From Alternaria dauci (Eukaryota; Ascomycota; Dothideomycetes; Pleosporales; Pleosporaceae), in the NCBI RefSeq assembly GCF_042100115.1, contig NC_091278.1, positions 1,426,001 to 1,490,000 of the forward strand: 64,000 nucleotides of DNA. The letters run 5' to 3'. Below are positions 54,901-64,000 of the stretch, piece after piece (position 1 is the stretch's first letter; every line of letters starts with the position of its first letter). The notes below the pieces were generated by a model. That model ran no database searches. It saw only the letters and a list, made by a program, of their open reading frames with translations, and had not been told where the DNA came from. Made by a program: the position numbers and the translations under genes.

Positions 54901-56999
54901 GACAGCGATAGAATTCCACGGGTGCACTCAACCTACCGCAGCATCCTTTGTGCATTGGCCGTCAAACCCAGCTGTACGGACACATAATGTCCTGGTATAG
55001 CACTGCGGGAGCGGCTGTATGCACATTCGCATGGTAGGTCTCAATATCGACGCGCCATAGTTCTACTCTTCTTTATCCAAAGACGCACTTTCGCCGGGCA
55101 ACATGCGAACAGATAACGCGTGCAAGCACTATTGCGCTATCCACCAAAACACGCCGTCTACGGTGTCTTCTCAATACCATGGCCAGTTCGCTGAAGAAAG
55201 CAACCATCATCGCCCGCGACCTTGGCAGCGGGCGGCTGGATAAATCCACACAGTCGCTTAAAAGCATTATCAATATATCTGAGCAGCATCGGCAATATGA
55301 CGGTGTTCTACAGATCGCGTCAGAGGGACCCTGAGTGAAAGCCTGGCGCCGCGCTCAGCACATCCGCGTTTTCCCAGAGTCCTTGAATCGCCTAGTGCAT
55401 TCTGATAGGAAATCAAGACTAGCAGTTCGTGTTGCCGTATCCGAGCAAAAAAAAAATCAAGCCGAGTTGCTTTTGGCCGAACCTCTAATCCGTGGCTATG
55501 CGAACGGACTACGTACCGAATTCAACGGGCTATGACGCTCAGGCCCGGACTACTTTGCGCCAAAGCGTTACTAGAGGCTAGATACGCGTCAACGGTGGAC
55601 CACTCGCAAGATCCTCGAGCTTCTCCATCGCTATCCGAATACACCGAGAAGAACGTGCTCAGCCAGCCATCCCGGAATACGCCGGGGTGGCTGGAAAACA
55701 TGGGCTGATCCGTCAGGAAAATCTCTGCATGCATTGCGGGCCGAGACAAGTCGCGCTTTGATCGTGTCGCAGTCAACGGTCGTCGTTCATTTGGTCACGC
55801 TGAAGTTGTTTGAGTCTTGCGCCTGCTTGTGGCTGGGTTCGCATGATGCGAACCACGGTACTAGTCGGTATAGCGCCATGCTACCATCAAGCACGCATGT
55901 AAATTTACGTCTACATGCTCTGCGAACACCAATACTAGGTCGATGCCCTTTGACCCCGCACCAAAGACGGCAATGTCGGATGTTGACCACCGACTTTTCC
56001 CCACGCGTAGGGACTGTCCTGCCTCAAACGCACACACAGCAAGTGCGTATCCACACATTGGGTCCCAAGGTCCCATCTTGTTGACATAATGAAATGTAGT
56101 GACTTGGGAAAACAACATCACCATCGGTAGCTTTGTTCCAATTCGCGGAATGTAGCATTTCCCGATAACCTCGGCTTGCACTATGTGTCTCATTGCAACA
56201 TCACCATTCCCTACGGCCGGCTATTGCTTCGCCCCAGCACTCTCCGAATCACTGTACCAGATCCATGAAACAAGCCGGGCCAAAGCCTGAAACACACAAG
56301 TCTCTGCTACGGTAAACTAGCACATTCCTCGTCCGCAGTCTCCTGCGAACACATGTTGCAGATCAAACGCTCGATGTTGCAAACTCGACAATGTCATGTT
56401 CGAAACCAAGACGGGCGCATCCCTCCTGTCGAGTAAGTTACGTGCGTCGCGGGTCGGCTCTGCAAGTTTAGACACGTTCGGCATGCGCTTTGCCTGCATT
56501 GCAGATGTGCATGCGCAGCTTGCTCGTGTCTCAGATGTTGCAGGAACCATGCAGCGGCAGCCTTACTCGTGGAGGTCGTAAATATGTAGATGGATGGCAT
56601 CACGTGTAACATACATAGTCGCATAGTCGATCTGGCAGTGCCCATCGCGTGACCATGTCTCTATCACTTATTGTCCCCCCTGAAAGCTGTGTCATATCAT
56701 TCCGAGGACGGCGAGTCCAGTCTGTCCATAGTTAAATGGGAGCCTGATAGTGACAGAATAATGAGTCTGCGATTTTCTTGTCCAAATGCGTGACGTCTGC
56801 GGTAATTTCGAACACCCGGCCCTCATTCGACCAGTATCAACTTGTGCCTTCCTCAATGAGCACGACACATGGGCTGCCCCGCATGATGTGCGCCTCCGCG
56901 CCTCAGCCTACAGAGCTGAACTCCTGTCCTCTTTCGACTCTGTTAGCGGGCTCCTAGTAATAGCTATCAACTCTGCATCGTCAAGCAAAATTCACTACA
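48918..56999. other. 8-kb region upstream of stuA without recognisable genes
   Basis: This is the largest gene-free stretch of the window. The stuA side (48918-49424) is an open, Ser/Gly/Gln-rich frame continuous with StuA. A GTGAGT donor on the minus strand at 50399 suggests a leader exon and a 5-prime UTR intron. G-tract clusters occur at about 50218-50260. The remainder has many overlapping open frames on both strands, none with domain, splice or start support. The P450 promoter must lie at the right end. I see no transposon ends. Confidence 0.5.
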
Positions 57000-58921
57000 A
57001 TGATCATCATATCGATACTCTGCCTTCTCTTCACACATTTCTGCGTTGTAACCCCTCTCTACCAACTAGCTCGCAACTACCTCTCCGCACGCAGGTCTGG
57101 TTTACGCATTGTAGTCAGCCCCATCACTCCATATACCCTCCAATGGCGATTACTTGCTAGATTTTGCGGGTCGTACTTGCAGCAGTATCGATGGTACCGG
57201 GCCATCGACTGGACATGCTGTTGGGAAGACAATGCCAACTTACATCAAGAACTAGGTCTTTGTTTCATCATAGTGGCGCCAGGAAGTAATGTACTATGTA
57301 CGGGTGATCCGATAACGATTGAACATGTGCTCAGGAAGTGGAGGGAGTTTGTGAAGCCTGACAACGTTAACGGTGAGCAGCACGATAAATGAGAGATAGA
57401 ATTTGAAGAAGAGACTTATCAGTAGCCATAGAGATTCTGGGCACTTTTGGACAGAATATCGATACAGTATGTATCTTGACCTCCTTTCATCACCAGTCTG
57501 TCTTGTTTTTTCCACTTGGCGTTGGTAGGAACTGACACACAAAGTCCAACGGTGACGACTGGATTCGCCATCGCAAACTCACAGCGCCATGCTTCAGCGA
57601 GCGAGCCTCCGCCACTGTATGGAGCGAAACACTGCGACACTCAAAGATCATGGTAGGGCAATGGCTCTCATCGCCAGACGGCAAATGGAATAATATGGTC
57701 AAAGATGCAGGTACTTTGGCATTGAACGTCATCTCTTCAGTCGCTTTCGAGAACACAGAAGTCAACAAGCCAACACCAGGTCATACATTATCGCTTCGAC
57801 ACGCACTGGTAACAGTGATGAGTAACTCGATCTCTCCAACTATGGAAAGCATCCTGCCCTTCTTAAAGCTCCCAGTACTCCGGTCGTTACTTCCGAGCGA
57901 TGTCAAAGATCTGTTACAAGCTATGCATGAGTTCCGACAATACATGGATGAAATCGTCGAAACAGAGCAAAGGAGCATGACGAAGGGGCACACTAAGGAC
58001 TCTCCTCTCATCAGCACACTTATTGAGGCCAGTGGCCAAGTCAAAGCTGAAAGTGGGGCGTCGAAAACCAGCCTCTCAGACACTGAGCTCAGGGGCAATA
58101 TCTTCATCTTCTTGGTCGGTGGGCTGGAGTCTACTTCCATCACTCTTTCGTATGCGATAGCTTTACTTGCTGTGCATCCCGATACCCAGGACTGGGTGGT
58201 GGAAGAGTTGAACGAAGTACTGGGTGACAACGTAAACAATGAGATGGAGTACACCAGAGTGTTTCCGCGGTTGAAAAGGGTCATGGCTGTCATGGTAAGT
58301 CATTGTTTTATGATCGCTCTTTTTCCCCCAGATGAGCGACGCAGACTTGAATGCTGATGATGCTGTAAGTATGAAACGCTACGTCTGTACGGCCCTTCAC
58401 CACCTCTTCCTCGCTCGCCTTTCCCAGCGAGCTCTCAGCCGGCCATCCTCATGACGAATGGTAGTATCGAGGGAGGTACTACGTCTATAATGTTGCCCGC
58501 AAACACTCAACTCATGCTTAACTCGTGGGCCTGTCAAACCTCGTCTTTACATTTCCCTGACCCGCTCACATGGAACCCGAAGCGCTGGATCCAACCTCAT
58601 CTTTCTGAGGCTGGCAAAACAGCTTTTCCTGAGGCTCTAGCCACAGAAGAGCTGAAGCACCCTACGTGTGGTAGCGGCTTCGTCGCTTGGGGTACTGGAC
58701 CGAGGATATGTCCTGGAATGAAATTCAGTCAAGTGGAGTTTTGCAGTGCACTGAGCACCGTTTTGAAGAGGGCCAGATTGGAGATGGTGTGTGGGGAGCA
58801 TGAGGAAATGAATACGGTAAGACAGAAGGTTGTAGACATCCTAAGGGACTCGTGTGCGGATCCGCTGCTGCTGCATATGAGACAACCGGAAAAGTTGGAG
58901 CTAAGGATTACCAACCGCTGA
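57000..58921 (+). CDS. Cytochrome P450 monooxygenase
   Basis: Haem-thiolate monooxygenase, probably ER-anchored. Exons are 57000-57372, 57423-57466, 57545-58294 and 58370-58921, giving 572 residues. The N-terminus is a membrane anchor (MIIISILCLLFTHFCVVTPL). The C-helix motif is DWIRHRKLTAPCF. The I-helix is FIFLVGGLESTSITLSY (331-336 GGLEST in place of AGxDT). The K-helix E391-x-x-R394 is in YETLRLYGPSPPLPR, followed by WNPKRW. The haem loop FVAWGTGPRICPGM has the ligand C503. Exon junctions restore NVAIEILGTFGQ, DTSNGDDW and MYETLR. Two acceptors are AAG, which is unusual but needed for frame. The substrate cannot be inferred. It faces the 59-60 kb gene convergently and may sit at the edge of a metabolic cluster. 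Confidence 0.9.
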
Positions 58922-59097
58922 GACATATCGAGGTAATGGGCTTTGAGCTCAGGAAAGATGTCGTATTGGCCGGCGTATCCCATGACTCATTGATTGAAAA
59001 TGATATGTATGCGTCAAATGAGATTGTATCAGTCCCTGATACATCTAAAGAAGAGAGTGCCCAATGCAACACACATTACCGAGAAACATTATCTCTG

Positions 59098-60127
59098 CTA
59101 AGCTGAATCCCGCGTAGTTCTCTCACGAAGTCTCGCACGCCATGCGCCTACGTTCCGACGCGATGATTCCACATGTCGTCTCGTTTCTGGCGCCCTCCTC
59201 ATCGAGGTCAGTCGGCCCTCCATCTCATTCTCGCTCAGTTCGCCTTGCACAAACTTCCAAGTATCCGTCACGACAACATACTCGACCTCGTCTCCGGTAC
59301 CATGATGACTCCATTTTTTCCCACCCAGCTTACTTGCGCCCTTCCATTTCCATTCCTCTAGTGTCGTCCCTTCGGCACTTAGATATCCCTCCAGCTGGTT
59401 TGACTGGAAGGCTCCGCCTTCCCTTCTCACTGGCAGCTTCCATTTCTTGTTTCGCTCGATTATGTTCATCATTTCCGCTTTCTTCCAATTGAGTGTTTCA
59501 TACTCAACTTTGAGTACACGAAGGCCTGGATTTCCTTCAAAATAGCGTAGCCAGCCTTCGTCCATACGGAGTGGTTCGTTATTTTCCCAGAACCACCAAT
59601 CCGAGTACCGGATGGTGATAGTAAGCTGAGTGGGCCGGAATTGTGGTACGGAGAAGAGATAGAAGAGTTCATGTCCGTTTTCGAGCCAGAACATTTGCGT
59701 AAAGAAGCGTACTTTCTGAAGCGAGTGCACCGCTTGCGGAGTCAGGTCTCGGAAGAATCTTTCACACGCTGGGGTGCGTGTGCGGCCATCGGGTCCACGA
59801 TCTGTACCATGCATATCAGTTCTGGCATTTTCCCATGGAAAAGATCAGCATACTAAACCAGAAAGCGTACTCCAACTCCCTTAGAAACACCTTTTGACCT
59901 TCCGCGTATGCCAATCTGCACGTGCGCAAAAGCGCACTGTTACCCTTGAGCGGTCCTGAGAAGCCTGGCCTGTACCAGTACGAGTCTTCCGGATACGCTG
60001 ATGTGTCGTCTTCGTACTGCATAAGTGCTAATTGAAATATGTCGTTGCGAATCTCGCCCGGCAGGACGCTGAAGAGTGGGCTTTGAGCCTGGAAGTTGGA
60101 GGGCGGTAAGATGGGACTAGACGTCAT
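59098..60127 (-). CDS. Uncharacterised fungal protein, 2EXR/F-box-like N-terminus
   Basis: Exons are 60127-59854 and 59801-59098. The 52-bp intron has a GTATGC donor and GTACAG acceptor. The product is 325 residues. The N-terminal half has FSVLPGEIRNDIFQLAL followed by NSALLRTCRLAYAEGQKVFL. This L-P-x-E-I-R-N-x-I-F plus L-L-x-x-C-R-x-x-Y arrangement is common in large ascomycete families related to F-box and 2EXR proteins. The second half (TPQAVHSLQKVRFFTQMFWL, LTITIRYSDWWFWENNEPLR) is probably a beta-rich region. The C-terminal 60 residues are Arg/Glu-rich. A Met 27 codons upstream (60208) is an alternative start. Such families expand by duplication and no function is known. Confidence 0.75.
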
Positions 60128-61959
60128 TGTGAGAGCTGCAGAGGTTTTTCGCTTAGGGTTTGTCGGACGAGAGTCGCCTGACGGGCATGGCGAGTTTATG
60201 TACCGCAACCCGAAGGTTGTGGTATCGGGTCTAGGCTGATGGTTGCCTGCAACCGGTGGGGCTGATCTGGTTAGCGGCCTTGCCTAGGGCCTGCAGCCAA
60301 TAGACACACTCGCACACACACACTAACAGCCGCAGACCCACAGGGTTGTCGAATGCGGAGGTCCCTTTCATATCGGCTAGGGGTGTTACTGTAGGAGATA
60401 TGATGATAATATCCTAAAAATCGATTTTGTGTCCTCACAAGAGACCTAGGGACACGGAGAGGGAAAGGGCGTACCTTCAAGACTGCACGCTGGTACGTGG
60501 TGTGACGACGGAGGGAAATTACCAGTACACACGTCACAGCAGGGACAACCTGAATCGTCTGCGCTAGGTAGGTATATCTAGGGCAACAACGTCGTGGAAC
60601 CTGGAAAATGCTGCACACTTGGGCATTCACCATAGATTGACCGGACTGCTGGGTCGGTATCACAACGATTTCAACTGCCCTGTCAAAGAGCTGCAGCAGC
60701 ATAAAAGTGCGTGAAATGTACTTAGTCAGCCATGCGCGAACGACTTGAGTAGATGGGGAGAATTTGACTTGCGAATTTGCATCGGCATAGCACTACCGGC
60801 ACTGAAGATCGTCCTGGAATGCCTTGAACAAGCACACTGGTCAATATGTCGAACGTTTATGGTCTCCTAGACAACCTCTTGCTTGCAGTTGCCCATTGCC
60901 TGCGAGACGACACCGGAAATGGATACGACAATCTCAAGCTCTTCGCCTTGTGTTGTCTGAGGCTCCGACTTATTGCGTAGGAAGTTCGCCGCCTCGAAGT
61001 CGCCGTCATACTTAGATACACGTCCAAAACAAGGTCCCATCTCAGAGAGCTTGTGCACTACTTCGTCGACTCAGTGTACGAGACGAAGCGTTATATCAAG
61101 TATTTTGTCGACAAATAGGCAGACTGGCCAGGTCAGAAGCTTGTCAAACTGGTGGATTGTACAGGTAATCACCTGTATGAACATCTGGATAGGAGTGACA
61201 ATGAGAACGCTGGTGGAAATGATGACGAAGAATGGCGATAACTGTGGATACAGTGAATGTGAACTCGCTAGCAGACAGCCGGATAAACTCTGGGCAATCG
61301 GGAACGCTTCGGGCGTTGCAGAGCGAACTATGTAATGGGGAAATCCTGAGTGGTCGTAGAGCTGAATCGGCACCATCGACAACTTCGCAAAAGCTACAAG
61401 TCCACGAAAAGAAAAACTATAGCATACCCTAGTAGGAGCCACCATAACGTAACAAGAAGTGAATACAGCTCAGGATGCAGCCAATAGGTCTTTGCCGAAT
61501 ATTGTGCTCTACATACCAGTACGATGATAGGCAGTACTTCTGACTCAAAATTTGGGTCTTATCTAGTAGCCTCCGCCATGTGACTGCATCTTCGAAAATT
61601 CCCTATGGTGCGGCAAATCAATCCAGGGTGAACTGTGGTTCTCGATGTTTAGTACAATACGCTGCGCCTATTCAGCAAATCAGAGGTGCGTGCCATAGGG
61701 TAGGTGAAGGGGCCTCGCGATAAAGCGGTATGCTGATTGGAGCATGGAGCGCAGCAAGGACCCGCTGTGCCCACCTTATTATCTTCTTATTGTTCAAGTT
61801 CGAGTATTGTGGTACTGTAGTTAGCGCACTCGAGAGCTATATAAGAGAGGTCCTGCACTTTCTTCCTTCTAACCAGCATCCACTCTCATACCACTTCGCA
61901 GTACTTTTCCACACTCTCATCAAGTACCGCCACTACCAGAAGTCCTGAGAACACCAATA
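60128..61959. other. Intergenic, no gene recognised
   Basis: About 1.8 kb between divergent genes. A short hairpin (TACAGGT/ACCTGTA, 61160-61177) is the only structure noted. Frames on both strands lack coding character. Confidence 0.45.
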
Positions 61960-62940
61960 TTGGAAGCACCATCACCACACCACATGTCTACCTTTACACC
62001 ATTCTCAAGACTCCCTATGGAGCTCCGCAAGCTCGTCTGGCAAGCGAGCAAGCCCACAACAGCAACCGTCGAATTCGACGAAGACGAATACCAAGTCACA
62101 AGCATTTCACCAGCATCTGCCCTTCTCACCACCTCAAAGGAAGCGCGGGCCACAGCGCTGTCCTTCTCTCTCCAAAAATTCCCCATCTGGGGCCCAGAAG
62201 ACTGGGAGGATCTGGCCATAGATCCCGAGAACACGATCCTAGAGATCGTCATCAGACCGTCAAAGTCCGCCTCCTTAAAAATCACATGGACCGACATCTG
62301 GGGTGTACTGGGCGATGCACTGCCAGCCACAAGCCGCCTCCACATTGTGTGCAGTGAGCCTGAGCGCCTCGCCAGGCTGTACATGGCGGAAGAAGCAGAG
62401 TACCTTGGTGTGGGCCAATCCTGCGTCGAAGGCGGTTTGTTCAACAACGCCGAAACCGTTTCGGGTGAGCGAAAAACCCGTCAATCACTACACGCACACC
62501 TCACGGTCACTGCTAGCAAGCATACCGTTGAAGAAATCGACCAGAACGCCTCTGAAAAAGAGGTCACCGTCTGGAAGATTACCGACCAACAGTCTTCGGA
62601 CGACTTTGGGCCTGAGGCCAAAACTTTCACCACCAGGGCCCTAGCCCGCGTTGAGGTCGACAATACCTCCAACATGTCCGTCGCGCAGCTTCACGATGCT
62701 GCAAGGACCTTTGCGCTGCCTGCTCGAGAGGAGGTAGAAGGGAAAGTGGAGGGGGGTGAGGAGGGGGGCGAGGAGGTGGAGGTGGTAAAGTCAGGGGTGG
62801 AACTGACTGAAGATGCTGTTGCAAAGCATCTGGAGGAGTGTGCAAGGCTGTGGGTGCCTAAGCCAAAGGATCCCAACTGGGACCCGGAGGGCAGTGTTGC
62901 AGCGGAGGAGAATGACAGCGTTTGGAAGTGGCTTTTGTAG
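61960..62940 (+). CDS. 2EXR-domain protein
   Basis: Intronless, 326 residues (318 if the Met at 61984, MSTFTPFSRLPMELRKLVW, is used). The N-terminus is the 2EXR/F-box-like signature F-x-x-L-P-x-E-L-R-x-x-V-W, followed by ALLTTSKEARATAL. This is the conserved strand-helix layout of these widespread, uncharacterised ascomycete proteins. Near residue 250 lies an acidic low-complexity run (EEVEGKVEGGEEGGEEVEVV), encoded by G-rich repetitive DNA and prone to length change. The tail ends in a Trp-rich motif (WVPKPKDPNWD, SVWKWLL). It is not closely similar to the 59-60 kb protein beyond the N-terminal signature. Confidence 0.82.
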   Translation: MEAPSPHHMSTFTPFSRLPMELRKLVWQASKPTTATVEFDEDEYQVTSISPASALLTTSKEARATALSFSLQKFPIWGPEDWEDLAIDPENTILEIVIRPSKSASLKITWTDIWGVLGDALPATSRLHIVCSEPERLARLYMAEEAEYLGVGQSCVEGGLFNNAETVSGERKTRQSLHAHLTVTASKHTVEEIDQNASEKEVTVWKITDQQSSDDFGPEAKTFTTRALARVEVDNTSNMSVAQLHDAARTFALPAREEVEGKVEGGEEGGEEVEVVKSGVELTEDAVAKHLEECARLWVPKPKDPNWDPEGSVAAEENDSVWKWLL

Positions 62941-63138
62941 TAGTCTCGCGGTACTTTTGGGTTGGCTCTGGCGGGGGAGAATCATACAACGTATTCCTGG
63001 CTGAAGTTTGGCACCTTGGTTTGACATTGATATGTGATGTGAGATACCCCGGCACCATCATTGGCCGTACTTGTACTTCGTCCAACAACACAGTCTGCTT
63101 CAAAACACCTCATCTTCTGGTATTGTGACATCTTAAGT

Positions 63139-64000
63139 CTACACTATCGGGTTGTAAAACCCAAACCTGTTCTTTGGATCCCACTTGCTCTTCAGCTCGG
63201 CTAATTTTGCAAGCCTTGCATTGTCTCCATACATCTCGGGCTTGCTCTCGTCTCCATTAGCATAGTTCACGTAGCAGTGTCGTTTGTTGTTGCTCTTGTC
63301 GAGGCCCGTGTACAGCGCCTCGCGCATCGCATGTGTATATGCATAAGCGTCTTTAGTCGCCTGCGCATCATTGCCAGCCCACCACAGCACTGGAGATGCG
63401 AGGATCGGATAGTCGCGCTCCTCGGGTGGCATCGCAGTGGAAGCTGTTTCAATAGCCCGTACACCTTGCATGCCGTAATTCTCCATCAACGTGATGGAAG
63501 TGTTAAAGCGAGGATCGGCTGTGATGTTACCGAATATCGTGAATGCTTTACGGACACCTTCAAGATCCCAAGCAGGTAGCGAGACTCCGGCTCCTGCAAT
63601 GTTCTCGTTCCGCGTACAAGCTTGGCTTTTGAGGTTGTTTCCAGTCACCGTGTAGAGCTCTACGTAGTTGACGTTCGTCGATACTATAGTGGATACTGGA
63701 TCGAGCGCTTTGAAACGCAAGGCGTATGGTTCAGCCTCCGCTTCCGTGCCCTCGTATGCTACAGTGTATGCCACGACCGGCTAGCGGAGAGTCAGTATCT
63801 AGCACACATGGCGTGGAGCCGTCTTACGTTGATGGGATCGACAGCAGGTATCCTCACGAACACTCCTGTAAGCGCTAGCTTCGCAGGACGTTTCGTAGCT
63901 GGTTCTTCGAACTCGTTAATCAACCTGAAGAGCGCCTCAACTGCAGATGTGATGATAAGAAGTCAGTTTGTGTCTCGGATACATTCGTACAGCCACAACT
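63139..64000 (-). CDS. FAD-linked oxidoreductase, berberine-bridge-enzyme type (partial)
   Basis: The 3-prime part of a gene that continues past the right edge. Exons visible are 64000(+)-63991, 63940-63828 and 63780-63139. Introns are 50 bp (GTACGA...CTGCAG) and 47 bp (GTAAGA...GCTAG). The readable part is about 255 residues: substrate-domain strands (KLALTGVFVRIPAVDPINPV) and a C-terminal BBE motif. That motif is CYVNYANGDESKPEMYGDN, then LAELKSKWDPKNRFGFYNPI, which closes the FAD site in BBE/VAO-type oxidases. Most fungal members are secreted flavoenzymes oxidising sugars, alkaloids or polyketide intermediates. The FAD-binding N-terminal half is not in the window, so the flavin linkage cannot be judged. 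Confidence 0.86.

Noticed and set aside
61160..61177. TACAGGT-AATC-ACCTGTA palindrome
   Set aside because: A 7-bp stem is expected by chance in 64 kb and nothing around it suggests a function.
1..64000. CRISPR arrays, bacterial operons, IS elements, rRNA, plasmid or viral replication genes
   Set aside because: None seen. Short spliceosomal introns and fungal protein families throughout show a eukaryotic chromosome.

Overview
The window is nuclear DNA of a filamentous ascomycete (Pezizomycotina), most likely a dothideomycete close to the Pleosporales. Three things point there. Protein genes are split by many short introns of about 40-110 bp with GT(A/G)AGT-like donors, CTAAC/CTGAC-like branch sites and C/TAG (sometimes AAG) acceptors. 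There is a Woronin-body gene (HEX-1), which only Pezizomycotina have. There is also an APSES regulator of the StuA type whose N-terminus looks like pleosporalean StuA. I found no operons, CRISPR, phage or insertion sequences, and no intact transposon.

Layout. 1-8.4 kb: a NIPA-type magnesium transporter (cut by the left edge) divergent from the Golgi tether subunit COG4, then a secretory GH125 alpha-mannosidase and a nitronate monooxygenase. 8.77 kb: an intron-containing tRNA-Val(CAC). 9.8-16.8 kb: lineage-specific surface and membrane genes, namely two Ser/Thr-rich GPI-type proteins, a dimeric alpha/beta-barrel protein, a four-TM protein and a seven-TM protein. 16.8-26.1 kb: gene-sparse, with a dispersed repeat, a PQ-loop transporter, a DHA1-type MFS transporter and an effector-like small secreted protein. 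26.2-32.3 kb: OsmC protein, mitochondrial PPR-like protein and cytochrome oxidase subunit VIIa (divergent, 218 bp apart), and the ER protein CCDC47. 32.3-35.9 kb: no recognisable gene. 35.9-39.6 kb: HEX-1 with a very long N-terminal extension and a 2-oxoglutarate/Fe(II) oxygenase. 40-41 kb: second repeat copy and a 35-bp tandem duplication. 41.6-48.9 kb: a coiled-coil protein, fimbrin and StuA. 48.9-57.0 kb: an 8-kb gene-free stretch upstream of stuA. 57-64 kb: a cytochrome P450, two 2EXR/F-box-like proteins and an FAD-linked (BBE-type) oxidase cut by the right edge.

How the genes relate. Most are independent housekeeping genes: secretory pathway (COG4, GH125, CCDC47), actin bundling (fimbrin), respiration (COX7A, PPR), septal-pore sealing (HEX-1) and development (StuA). 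The P450/FAD-oxidase end could be the margin of a metabolic cluster, but no backbone enzyme is visible. I do not see a convincing new multi-gene system. The most informative oddities are gene-structural: the HEX-1 extension without a visible start codon, a GC-AG intron, a stop-free 3n intron in stuA and a 169-codon open stretch ahead of its first Met. Exon boundaries were derived by hand from splice signals, reading phase and family resemblance. No database search was run.
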